This document shows positions 52,893-60,582 of a stretch of DNA of 64,000 nt, in pieces. The position numbers and the translations under genes are program-made. Position 1 is the stretch's first letter, and each line of letters begins with the position of its first letter. The stretch is taken from NCBI RefSeq assembly GCF_014196745.1, contig NZ_JACIEH010000001.1, forward strand, positions 992,001 through 1,056,000, in the 5' to 3' direction. The stretch is from Sphingomonas kyeonggiensis (GTDB taxonomy: Bacteria > Pseudomonadota > Alphaproteobacteria > Sphingomonadales > Sphingomonadaceae). Below the pieces are notes generated by a model. That model worked only from the letters and a program-made list of their open reading frames with translations. It searched no databases and was not told the DNA's origin.

Positions 52893-53615
52893 ATGCGGAT
52901 CGCCTACTGCATCTCCCACGCTTCCGCCGGGCGAGGGTGGCTCGAGAAGACGCTCTGGGGTTTCAGGGATCAGGAAGGGGGCTGGATAGGCGCGGAGGTC
53001 GCCAACCGGGACGGAACCCATGACCTCGGTCCTCTGCGGGTCAACAGCTGGTGGGTGCCGAAAATCGCGGCCCTGATCGGGCGCTCCGAGGTGCAAGTGC
53101 GGCAATGGCTGAAGAACGATGCCTGCTTCAATGTCGAAGCCGCGCGGTGGATATTCCTTTCGGGGCTCAGTACCGCCCGCGATTATTGGAAGGCGATCGG
53201 CATCTACCATAGCCCGAACGCGAGGAGGCAGCGGCAATACACGGACAAGGTGGTAGCGCATTTGCGGCGCCGATTCGGACAGCCGCCAGGCGCCCGCGAC
53301 AGGCGCGATCTACGCCGCAACGAAGTCCGCTGTGGATGCAATCAGCCGCTCCCTTTCCAAGGAACTTGGTCCTCGAAAGATCCGGGTCAACACCATCAGC
53401 CCGGGAGGTGTCGAGACCGAGGGTACGCATGCCGCGAATATGATTGGCAACGAGTTCGAGGCCGAGCTGGTCCGCCAGACGCCGCTCGGTCGATTTGGTC
53501 GAACCACCGACATCGCCCCCGTCGCCTTGTTCCTGGCTTCGGAAGCATCGCAATGGATCAGCGGCGAAAACCTCTACGTTTCCGGCGGTCAGCCTTGATC
53601 GAAGTTCCGAGCTGA
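52893..53615 (+). CDS. lytic-transglycosylase-like conjugation protein with chimeric C-terminus
   Basis: Residues 1-130 (WLEKTLWGFRDQEGGWIG, NRDGTHDLGPLRVNSWW, FNVEAARWIFLSGL, DYWKAIGIYHSPN) resemble TrbN/VirB1-type transglycosylases of conjugation systems, with a QEGG glutamate as likely catalytic residue. The native part ends near 53,285. Beyond that the frame continues antiphase over an SDR gene fragment to a stop at 53615, giving about 110 nonsense residues. Start chosen at 52893 (MRIAYCISHAS); no good SD is visible. Confidence 0.6.
   Translation: MRIAYCISHASAGRGWLEKTLWGFRDQEGGWIGAEVANRDGTHDLGPLRVNSWWVPKIAALIGRSEVQVRQWLKNDACFNVEAARWIFLSGLSTARDYWKAIGIYHSPNARRQRQYTDKVVAHLRRRFGQPPGARDRRDLRRNEVRCGCNQPLPFQGTWSSKDPGQHHQPGRCRDRGYACREYDWQRVRGRAGPPDAARSIWSNHRHRPRRLVPGFGSIAMDQRRKPLRFRRSALIEVPS
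53296..53598 (+). pseudogene. C-terminal fragment of an SDR oxidoreductase
   Basis: The frame opens inside the transglycosylase's 3' end and reads ATGAIYAATKSAVDAISRS (catalytic Tyr-x3-Lys), KIRVNTISPGGVETEG and YVSGGQP, the last third of a short-chain dehydrogenase. The Rossmann NAD-binding half is missing, so a recombination joint lies near 53,285-53,296. Confidence 0.8.
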
Positions 53616-53675
53616 TCACTTGCCGATTCCATTTGTTGGGCGGTCGATGGGGCGCTTAATCTGATCATTCGAAAT

Positions 53676-53699
53676 TCTCGGGGCGATTATGCCCCGAGA
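53676..53699. promoter_or_regulatory. 9-bp palindrome before the nuclease-like gene
   Basis: TCTCGGGGC (53676-53684), loop GATTAT, GCCCCGAGA (53691-53699). It overlaps the first possible ATG, which favours a start at 53732. Operator or leader hairpin. A related half-site TCTCGGGGC (54677-54685) recurs before the next gene. Confidence 0.45.
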
Positions 53700-53731
53700 T
53701 GCGACCGCTGGTTATCGAGGACCCCTTAATC

Positions 53732-54676
53732 ATGCTGGCTTATGATCCTCTGCTCGTCGACCAACTGGCAGCGGCGGCCGAAACAACGGTTCGAGATGTC
53801 CTGGACCAGGGCGGTCCTCGGACATTGCGGCCGTCCGGGGAGGTTGGTGCGGTGCGAGCGCTCACGCTTGACGGGTTCGATGCGATTGCGGCCGCTTGGG
53901 ATCCCCTGCTGCGGCCGGCGTTGCACCGACTGGAATTGACCGCGGTTTTCACCCATTCCCGGCCGCATGTAAGCTTTACGCCGATCCGCTACACCAAGGG
54001 GACTGGGGTGTGCGAACTTGCCGACCTCCTCATCGTAATGGACCATCAGGATCAGGGCGGCGGGATTACCGACCGGCGCGCGGCGCTTGTCCAAGCCAAG
54101 CGATACAAGAGCCGGAAGATCAAATTGTCCGGCTCGGATTGGACGCAGCATGAGCTGCTGGCGGATCTGCGCCCGTTCACCTTTGTCGATCCCGGCTATG
54201 ATGCTCGTGTTCGCGATCTGAATGGAACACCCTTGGTTGGAGATCCGGCGCTGTCGGCTGAATATGGCGGTGTCGAGATAGATCTGGCACCGCGCCACTG
54301 GTCCCACTGGCTGCCGGTCAGCCCAAACGGTCTCCGGGCGGAAGTCGCGATCGGAGACTATCTCGCCCACATGGCCATGGGTGTTGGAGGTTGTGGTCGA
54401 GAGGCACAGGCGGGCGCCAGTGACGATTGGTCTTTTACCGTCGACGAGTTGCTACGAGTGACCGGTGCCATTCCGATTGTTGCGAGTGATTCTGGCGTGC
54501 TTCGGCGGAATGGCAATGTAATTGGATTTATCCACGACGCGGCGCCGTACCTTTCGGTGCCGCCGGGATTAAGTGCCGGAGGTGGCCCCGAGAAACCTGA
54601 GAAGGACGAATATTGGCCTGAGGGTCCGATCAGCATCGTCCATCTCACACTCCGGCAGGATGAGCGGATCGGCTGA
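53732..54676 (+). CDS. hypothetical protein with PD-(D/E)xK-like nuclease motif (314 aa)
   Basis: Central motif pattern of a PD-(D/E)xK fold: CELADLLIVMDHQD (Glu/Asp) followed 20 residues later by RAALVQAKRYKS (Gln-x-Lys). The rest has no known domain. The start at 53732 has GAGGA ten bases upstream; ATG 53699 lies within the palindrome. First gene of a possible three-gene module with DUF4297 and SMC-like genes. Confidence 0.55.
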   Translation: MLAYDPLLVDQLAAAAETTVRDVLDQGGPRTLRPSGEVGAVRALTLDGFDAIAAAWDPLLRPALHRLELTAVFTHSRPHVSFTPIRYTKGTGVCELADLLIVMDHQDQGGGITDRRAALVQAKRYKSRKIKLSGSDWTQHELLADLRPFTFVDPGYDARVRDLNGTPLVGDPALSAEYGGVEIDLAPRHWSHWLPVSPNGLRAEVAIGDYLAHMAMGVGGCGREAQAGASDDWSFTVDELLRVTGAIPIVASDSGVLRRNGNVIGFIHDAAPYLSVPPGLSAGGGPEKPEKDEYWPEGPISIVHLTLRQDERIG

Positions 54677-54680
54677 TCTC

Positions 54681-54708
54681 GGGGCTTAGTATCGTTCGGA
54701 ATAGCCCC
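54681..54708. promoter_or_regulatory. inverted repeat GGGGCT/AGCCCC before the DUF4297 gene
   Basis: GGGGCT (54681-54686) and AGCCCC (54703-54708) with a 16-nt spacer, just after the previous stop. It may be a terminator-like stem or an operator related to 53,676-53,699. Confidence 0.35.
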
Positions 54709-54766
54709 TTGGTGATTGTATAATCTTTTGGTTGCGGGCATCAAATCGCGTTCAGGGGGCGTATAC

Positions 54767-55834
54767 ATGGTGTTGGCAACAGATCTCGTCAGCAAGCCTT
54801 TTCGAGAGAAGGCGGCGACCGGCGGCCGATATGATTTCCAGGCAATGTGGGGGCTCGCGCTGCTCTTTCAGCAGCACGGGACCAACGATGACTATGCGAT
54901 CGTCTTCGAGTTTCACGATGACGTCGCCTTGCTCGATAGCTCAACCAATCCCACCAACGTCCGCTTCTATCAGGTGAAGTCAAAAGCTACCAACGGGGGC
55001 TGGACGCTGACCGCGCTTCTTAAGCGGGAAAAGGTAAAAACCGAGGAGGGCACCAAGGAGAAACCCTCCTATGTCGACAAGATGTTCGACAATATCGACA
55101 AGTTTCAGGGTGCGGTCCTGTCTGCCGATTTCGTTTCGAACCAGCTCTGCGGACTGAACGCCGGGAAGAGCGCTTTCCGTCTCAACGAATGCGATCCCGC
55201 CGATTTCAAGAAGATCGTCGCGTCGGTCCAGCAGGCTTATCCCGGAGCGACTGAGGCCCAGATTGGGCTGCTTGGATTCCAGCATACTGATCTCAGCCTG
55301 GGAGATGTGGCCTCTCACACAAGGGGCAAGCTCCAGACCTTCATTGCCGATCAACTCGGGACGGTGTGGTTCAGCCCGGAGGCTGTCTACCAGGCGATCG
55401 CGGACGAGTGCCGTAGGAAGGCGAATTTTTCTGGCGAGACCACTTCGCTCCAGCAGGCAATCAAGGAGAAGGGCCTGACCAAGGCCAATGTCCAGGAGTG
55501 GCTGGATGCTATCCAGAGCAGCAGCCGCTCGCCGGAATGGGGTACGATAGCACCAAGCCTGACCTATCCCTTCGCGGAACAGCTTCGCATCAGTCAGGAA
55601 TATGCGGTCTATCGCGCCGCCGCCCTGAACTCTGCCGATCGCGCGGTCCAACGGATCCGCATGAAGATCGCGGAAGCTCTGCCGACCGTGATCGCGGATT
55701 CGAGCCTTAGCCTGGTCGATATGGTGGAAGCGCTTTACCTCAATGCTGAGGAAGTCGGAAAGAAGTATTTGTCTCCGTTTAGTCCCATGCGACTGAAAGC
55801 GATGATCATATATGAGATATACACGCATCATTAA
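54767..55834 (+). CDS. DUF4297/Cap4-like dsDNA nuclease-domain protein (355 aa)
   Basis: N-terminal about 90 residues match the Cap4/DUF4297 nuclease pattern: GGRYDFQAMWGLALLFQQH, IVFEFHDDVALL (Glu48, Asp51/52) and VRFYQVKSK (Gln69-x-Lys71). The remaining 260 residues are helical. The start ATG 54767 follows AGGGGGC. The SMC-like ATPase follows after 47 bp. Nuclease of this type plus a Rad50-like ATPase is the logic of Lamassu/ABC-three-component defence systems. Confidence 0.75.
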   Translation: MVLATDLVSKPFREKAATGGRYDFQAMWGLALLFQQHGTNDDYAIVFEFHDDVALLDSSTNPTNVRFYQVKSKATNGGWTLTALLKREKVKTEEGTKEKPSYVDKMFDNIDKFQGAVLSADFVSNQLCGLNAGKSAFRLNECDPADFKKIVASVQQAYPGATEAQIGLLGFQHTDLSLGDVASHTRGKLQTFIADQLGTVWFSPEAVYQAIADECRRKANFSGETTSLQQAIKEKGLTKANVQEWLDAIQSSSRSPEWGTIAPSLTYPFAEQLRISQEYAVYRAAALNSADRAVQRIRMKIAEALPTVIADSSLSLVDMVEALYLNAEEVGKKYLSPFSPMRLKAMIIYEIYTHH

Positions 55835-55881
55835 AGCTGAGCAGTACAAGAGATTAATCCGAAGCCTCAGAAAGAATTCAT

Positions 55882-57591
55882 ATGAAAAACTTGAAGTTGC
55901 GAAGGCTTCTTCTTCTGTCCAGCCTCGAAGGGAAGGCGAGGCAGGAGAAATTTGATAGCGATACGACGGTAGTTTTCGGTGAGAACGACACCGGAAAGTC
56001 GCATCTCATCAAATCAATCTATGGCGCCTTCGGCGCGGTATCCTCGGTCGTGAACGAGAAATGGACCAAGGCATCGGTCGCCGTTCTGCTCGAATTTTCC
56101 GTAGACGGCACGATCCATTCGATCCTTCGCTTCGACGACCAATTCGCCTTGTTCGATGCCGCGGATAATCTCCTCTGGACCGGGACGTCGCTCGTTAAGG
56201 AGGTGGGCCCCAAAGTCGCCGAGCTGCTCGACTTCACGATTCAGCTGACCACCAAGTCCAATGATCTCGTGGTGCCTCCACCGCAATTTTGCTTCCTGCC
56301 CTTCTATCAGGACCAGGATCGAGGCTGGGACGACAGCTGGAGCTCGTTCAAGAGCCTCGCGATGATCCCCAATTTCAAGAAGAGCATCCTCGAATATCAT
56401 ACCGGCATCCGGCCGCGAGAATATTACAGCGCACAGGCAGAGCGTGCGGATGCGCAACGCGAACAGAACGAGCTGAAGGCGGAGCGACGTGCGCTGGATC
56501 GCGCGACGGCGCGGCTACGGAATGGACGATCGCCGGTGACGGCGACTTTCTCACCTGAGCTATTTGGGCAGCAGATCGAGCAGTTGCTGGCGGAGCTGAA
56601 CGAGCTTCGTGCCATCTATGAGGGGGTGAAACACAAGATTTCCGAACTTCAGTCCCGTCGGGCAGTGCTCGTGGAAGAAATCGAGATTGCGCGCGTTGCC
56701 TTGGCGGAACTCGACGCGGACGTGAAGTTCACCCAGAGCTTGGCGGATGCTCAGGTCGTATGTCCCACGTGCAATACCGTCCATGAGAATGACTTCGCGA
56801 ACCGATTCAATCTGATCAGCGACGCGGACGCGTGCAGAGGATTTCTTGCGAGTGCCCGGCACTCGTTGATTGAGGTCGAGGCCGACGTGGCGCGGCAAAT
56901 GGCGTCGCTTCGGTCGTATAGCGATCGGATCGGCAGTATCGATGCGCTTCTGGAGGAGAGGCGCGGCGAGGTGAAGCTCCGCGATGTGCTCAAGGACGAG
57001 AGCGAGCGCATGGTCGACGCCACCATTGCGGCCGAGCGTGCCGTGATCGATGGGGGTATCGTCGAATGGCAGATCAAGGAGGATGAGGCTGCCAAGCGGA
57101 TGAAGGCGCATAGCAGCGCCAAGCGCAAGGCAGAGATCGTGGCCTTCTACACCAAAAAGCTCAGCGCCTTCGCGGTGGAGCTCGGCGTCACCTTCGGAGC
57201 CGCGGCAAAGAAGAGCGTCTCGCCGAAGATCAACGAGACCGGTAGTTACGGCCCGAGAGCCATTCTGGCCTATCACTTCGCGTTGCTGCACACGATCCGC
57301 GAATACACTACCTCCTGTCTGTGCCCGATAATCTTGGATACCCCGCTTCAGCAGGACCAGGATGAAAAGAACGCCGCCGCGATCATTGCATTTGCGCTCA
57401 AGAACCGGCCGCGTGACATGCAACTGGTCCTCGGCACGGTCTCGCTACACGGCGCGGCATATGACGGTCATGTCATCAATCCGCAGGTGAAGGAGTCCCT
57501 GTTGCGTGAGGACGAGTTCGAGGCGGTCAACGGCTATATGAGGCCGTTCATCAACAAGATGCTCGGGCAGGATCAGGGCGAGCTGCTTTAG
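55882..57591 (+). CDS. Rad50/SMC-like ATPase with zinc hook (569 aa)
   Basis: Walker A FGENDTGKS (32-40), coiled coils (about 180-290 and 310-430) flanking a zinc-hook CPTC (Cys294, Cys297), an ABC signature-like SYGPRAILAYH (about 455) and Walker B CPIILDTPLQQD (Asp486). The length is short for Rad50 but typical for LmuB-type ATPases. Likely senses or holds DNA ends and gates the nuclease encoded upstream. It ends 124 bp before a strong terminator. Confidence 0.85.
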   Translation: MKNLKLRRLLLLSSLEGKARQEKFDSDTTVVFGENDTGKSHLIKSIYGAFGAVSSVVNEKWTKASVAVLLEFSVDGTIHSILRFDDQFALFDAADNLLWTGTSLVKEVGPKVAELLDFTIQLTTKSNDLVVPPPQFCFLPFYQDQDRGWDDSWSSFKSLAMIPNFKKSILEYHTGIRPREYYSAQAERADAQREQNELKAERRALDRATARLRNGRSPVTATFSPELFGQQIEQLLAELNELRAIYEGVKHKISELQSRRAVLVEEIEIARVALAELDADVKFTQSLADAQVVCPTCNTVHENDFANRFNLISDADACRGFLASARHSLIEVEADVARQMASLRSYSDRIGSIDALLEERRGEVKLRDVLKDESERMVDATIAAERAVIDGGIVEWQIKEDEAAKRMKAHSSAKRKAEIVAFYTKKLSAFAVELGVTFGAAAKKSVSPKINETGSYGPRAILAYHFALLHTIREYTTSCLCPIILDTPLQQDQDEKNAAAIIAFALKNRPRDMQLVLGTVSLHGAAYDGHVINPQVKESLLREDEFEAVNGYMRPFINKMLGQDQGELL

Positions 57592-57714
57592 TCGTTACCC
57601 TCTCGGCGCCAAAATCCGAGGCAGTTCGCTCGCAGTCAAATCGGGACGCGGGCGGACAAAGCCTGTGCGCCAATTTGTGTCCTTGATCTTAGGTGGGGGT
57701 AGGATTATCAAGAA

Positions 57715-57738
57715 AAAACGGCAGTTTTCTGCCGTTTT
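57715..57738. terminator. bidirectional rho-independent terminator
   Basis: Perfect 10-bp stem AAAACGGCAG / CTGCCGTTTT with a TTTT loop; A-run on one side and T-run on the other, so it can stop transcription from both directions. Ends the nuclease/SMC module. Confidence 0.85.
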
Positions 57739-57767
57739 CGCCGCTCGAATGTGGTGCTGATTTTTGC

Positions 57768-57803
57768 TTTGGAGACCGACGCTCTAGGTGGATGAGCTAA
57801 GCC
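57768..57803 (-). other. tRNA-like 5'-half remnant
   Basis: On the minus strand, GGCTTAGCTCATCC, ACCTAGAGCGTCGGTCTCC and AAA match the D-arm and 5' anticodon arm of a tRNA such as tRNA-Trp (CCA) or Arg. The D-loop lacks the conserved GG, the 3' anticodon stem does not pair and no T-arm follows. A decayed fragment, perhaps an old attachment scar. Confidence 0.35.
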
Positions 57804-58051
57804 ATGTACAGGCAGGCCAATCCGTCTGCTTAGAGCAATCTCGCAGCGTTGGTTGGCACAACGGATGCTCCAGGGTTCTCAGCGTCCGCTTCGCGCCCCA
57901 AAAGCGGTCATTCAAGCTGATGCTGGATGATCCCGAAAGCGGCCCTTCGTCCGGCCGACGGCCACGCGGTTTGCGACGGACCGCACGCGCGCCTTGCGGG
58001 CGGTACGAAGGTTGACGATCGCTTGCTCCCTCGGCTCCGGTTGCGCCTCGC

Positions 58052-58390
58052 TTATCCGCCCGCCCCCGGCTCCGCTGAGAAATATTTCTCATATTTCCCC
58101 GCCTCGCCGCGATGCGCGTCCGCTTCCGCCGGGGTTTCCCCGCGCAGTGAGATGACCGGCCACACCGCGGACCAGCGCTTGTTCACTTCCATCCACGGCG
58201 CCGCTTCGCGATCGATATCCGGCACGATCGCATCGGCGGGGCATTCGGGAACGCATGCGCCGCAATCGATGCATACGTCCGGATTGATCACCAGCATGTT
58301 CGCGCCTTCGTGAAACGCCTCGACCGGGCATATTTCGACGCAATCCATGAATTTGCACCGGATGCAGGCGTCGGTGACGACATAGGTCAT
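58052..58390 (-). CDS. fdxA: ferredoxin, FdxA-like (112 aa)
   Basis: Two iron-sulfur clusters in the order of seven-iron/2[4Fe-4S] ferredoxins: CIRCKFMDCVEICPVEAF and CIDCGACVPECPADAI. The C-terminal extension to 112 residues fits FdxA. ATG 58390 gives the normal MTYVVTDACIRC start. Electron carrier in the cytoplasm. Divergent from a LysR regulator. Confidence 0.9.
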   Translation of the reverse strand: MTYVVTDACIRCKFMDCVEICPVEAFHEGANMLVINPDVCIDCGACVPECPADAIVPDIDREAAPWMEVNKRWSAVWPVISLRGETPAEADAHRGEAGKYEKYFSAEPGAGG

Positions 58391-58470
58391 GGCAAAATGC
58401 TCCATCCTTCTGGAAGGGGCGCCCCGGATAGGCCATGCCATTCAACCGGAAAAACTGGAATTTTGGGCAC

Positions 58471-58483
58471 TAATCATTGATAA
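58471..58483. promoter_or_regulatory. candidate LysR box (T-N11-A)
   Basis: TAATCATTGATAA contains the dyad ATCA-T-TGAT and fits T-N11-A. It lies in the 101-bp divergent region, 8 bases before the regulator start, where autoregulation would be expected. Confidence 0.35.
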
Positions 58484-58491
58484 ACCGGGTT

Positions 58492-59421
58492 ATGCGATTC
58501 AGCCTCCGTCATCTTCAGGTCTTCGCCGCAGTGGCGCGCGACGGGAATGTCTCGGCGGCGGCGGCCGATCTGGCGATGTCGCAATCGGCCGCGAGCGCGG
58601 CGCTGCTCGAACTCGAGCGGCGCTATGGCCGGCCGCTGTTCGATCGCGCCGGCAAGCGGCTGCGCATCAATGAAACCGGCCGCGCCCTGCTGCCCGCGGC
58701 GCGCGACCTGCTCGACCGGGCGAAGGAAGTCGACGCGCTGCTCGCCGGACGGAAGGGGCCGGGATCGATCCGGCTGGGCGCCACGCAGACCATCGGCAAT
58801 CACGTCATGCCGCGGTTGATCGAAATCTATGCGCGGCGCTATCCGGAAAGCGCCGTCGCACTGGAAATAGGCAATACCGCAGGCATCGCCGCCAGGGTCG
58901 CCGACTTCTCGCTCGATCTCGCGCTGGTGGAGGGCGAATGCGCGCAGTCCGGCCTGACCCTGACCGACTGGATCGAGGACCGGCTGGTGCTGATCTGCAA
59001 CCCCGCGCACCCGCTCGCCACACGCAATCCCTGCCCGATCGACGCGCTGCTCGCCGAGCGCTGGGTGGTGCGCGAAGCCGGATCGGGCACCCGCCAGACG
59101 CTCGACCATGCGATGCGCGCCTGGCGGAGCAAATGGCGGATCGGCATGGAGCTGCAGCAGCTGGAAGCCATCGTCGAAACCGTCGCCGTCAGCGGCATGA
59201 TCGGCTGCGTATCCGAACTCGCGGCCTATGCGCCACTGCAACAGGGCCGCGTCGTCCGCCTGCACGCCCCCGACCTCGATCTTTGCCGCCGCTCCTATCT
59301 GGTGATGCATGCGGAGAAATACCGCAGCGCCAGCATCCGCGCCTTTATCGACATCTGCACGGGCATCCGGGTCGATGCCTTGCGGCGTCCGGCGAAGAAT
59401 TGGGTGCCGGCGCGGCGGTGA
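58492..59421 (+). CDS. LysR-family transcription regulator (309 aa)
   Basis: N-terminal winged HTH (FSLRHLQVFAAVARDGNV, MSQSAASAALLELERRYG, LFDRAG) and a periplasmic-binding-like effector domain (SIRLGATQTIGNHVMPRLI, VREAGSGTRQTLDHAM, VSGMIGCVSELAAY). Length typical. ATG 58492 is preferred to TTG 58477 because LysR proteins normally begin a few residues before LRHLQ. Probably controls the divergent ferredoxin; the similarity is to the CysB/YeiE-like subgroup. Confidence 0.92.
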   Translation: MRFSLRHLQVFAAVARDGNVSAAAADLAMSQSAASAALLELERRYGRPLFDRAGKRLRINETGRALLPAARDLLDRAKEVDALLAGRKGPGSIRLGATQTIGNHVMPRLIEIYARRYPESAVALEIGNTAGIAARVADFSLDLALVEGECAQSGLTLTDWIEDRLVLICNPAHPLATRNPCPIDALLAERWVVREAGSGTRQTLDHAMRAWRSKWRIGMELQQLEAIVETVAVSGMIGCVSELAAYAPLQQGRVVRLHAPDLDLCRRSYLVMHAEKYRSASIRAFIDICTGIRVDALRRPAKNWVPARR

Positions 59422-59542
59422 GAGCGGCGGCCCGGAGGGACTGTTTTGCGCCTCAATTGCCGCCGTTCCCGTGGCTATCCCGGAGCCCTATAAGCGGACG
59501 GTCCGCTTTGGAAACGACGGCCCGCGCCTGGATGTCTGCAAT

Positions 59543-60038
59543 TGGGTGGGGAGCGGTCTGGCAGCTTTTGCGAGCGTTCGTTCGATATCAGACGTCCTTT
59601 GATTGATTCTCGGCGGGAGTTGCAATGTCTATCGTAGATGCTGGGACCATTGATGCGATAGGCATCGACAAGGTGTCAGGGGACGTCGTTTTGAACATAT
59701 CCGACCACTTGGACTGGTGCGAAGAGGCCAGTCACCTCAAGGCGCTGGAAGACAAGGTAAATGCGTATCTTGGCTATCTGGAGAGCGGTCAGATCGTTGA
59801 AGACGTGCCCGAAGCGAAGGGGCGGCGACCGGTGATTGCAGTCCATCAACAGTTCGTTCCAACCGAGACTGCCAAACTGGTGTTGGAAAGACTTCAGGTA
59901 GCCTTGGACTCACACGGCATTGGTTTCACATTCGGAGCGCTACCGGCCGGATATTAGTGATCTCCATAGCTCACTTCGCAGGGCAGCTTTTGGGGTATCT
60001 GGAGAACGCTGCTGAACGTCCGCAATTGGGGCGTTAGC
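59543..60038 (+). repeat. 496-bp tandem direct repeat, copy 1
   Basis: Appears identical to 60,087-60,582 (period 544 bp, 48-bp spacer) and includes the promoter region, the whole DUF6572 gene and its 3' flank. Boundaries: the bases before 59543/60087 and after 60038/60582 differ. Confidence 0.9.
59625..59957 (+). CDS. DUF6572-like protein, copy 1 (110 aa)
   Basis: VDAGTIDAIGIDKVSGDVVL, ISDHLDWCEEASHL, LKALEDKVNAYLGYLESGQI: the DUF6572 pattern, small proteins often found near polymorphic-toxin loci and of unknown role. GGGAG lies before the ATG. An identical copy follows at 60,169. Could be an immunity or regulatory protein. Confidence 0.8.
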   Translation: MSIVDAGTIDAIGIDKVSGDVVLNISDHLDWCEEASHLKALEDKVNAYLGYLESGQIVEDVPEAKGRRPVIAVHQQFVPTETAKLVLERLQVALDSHGIGFTFGALPAGY

Positions 60039-60046
60039 AGCCCGGC

Positions 60047-60092
60047 GGCTTTTGGATTGGTCGCCGCACCGCCGAATGGCCGACTATGGGTG
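60047..60092. repeat. mosaic intergenic repeat, copy near 60 kb
   Basis: The spacer between the tandem copies (GGCTTTTGGATTGGTCGC, then GCCGACTATGGGTGG) is the same element as at 16,712-16,759, with few differences. Its ends may have provided the homology for the duplication. Confidence 0.6.
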
Positions 60093-60582
60093 GGGAGCGG
60101 TCTGGCAGCTTTTGCGAGCGTTCGTTCGATATCAGACGTCCTTTGATTGATTCTCGGCGGGAGTTGCAATGTCTATCGTAGATGCTGGGACCATTGATGC
60201 GATAGGCATCGACAAGGTGTCAGGGGACGTCGTTTTGAACATATCCGACCACTTGGACTGGTGCGAAGAGGCCAGTCACCTCAAGGCGCTGGAAGACAAG
60301 GTAAATGCGTATCTTGGCTATCTGGAGAGCGGTCAGATCGTTGAAGACGTGCCCGAAGCGAAGGGGCGGCGACCGGTGATTGCAGTCCATCAACAGTTCG
60401 TTCCAACCGAGACTGCCAAACTGGTGTTGGAAAGACTTCAGGTAGCCTTGGACTCACACGGCATTGGTTTCACATTCGGAGCGCTACCGGCCGGATATTA
60501 GTGATCTCCATAGCTCACTTCGCAGGGCAGCTTTTGGGGTATCTGGAGAACGCTGCTGAACGTCCGCAATTGGGGCGTTAGC
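60087..60582 (+). repeat. 496-bp tandem direct repeat, copy 2
   Basis: Second copy of 59,543-60,038, apparently without any base change, so the duplication is recent. Confidence 0.9.
60169..60501 (+). CDS. DUF6572-like protein, copy 2 (110 aa)
   Basis: Amino-acid sequence identical to the gene at 59,625-59,957, with identical ribosome site and flanks; a product of the tandem duplication. Keeping both intact would raise dosage. Confidence 0.8.
   Translation: MSIVDAGTIDAIGIDKVSGDVVLNISDHLDWCEEASHLKALEDKVNAYLGYLESGQIVEDVPEAKGRRPVIAVHQQFVPTETAKLVLERLQVALDSHGIGFTFGALPAGY

Larger units (their letters stand above)
57592..58051. other. 460-bp gene-free region at the right edge of the defence cluster
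   Basis: Contains a strong terminator (57,715-57,738), a tRNA-like remnant (57,768-57,803) and from about 57,880 mosaic intergenic repeat (CGTCCGCTTCGCGCCCC, then AAAGCGGTCATTCAAGCTG). No gene is supported. Confidence 0.5.

Noticed and set aside
57768..57803. Functional tRNA gene
   Set aside because: No pairing 3' anticodon stem, no T-arm and no GG in the D-loop.
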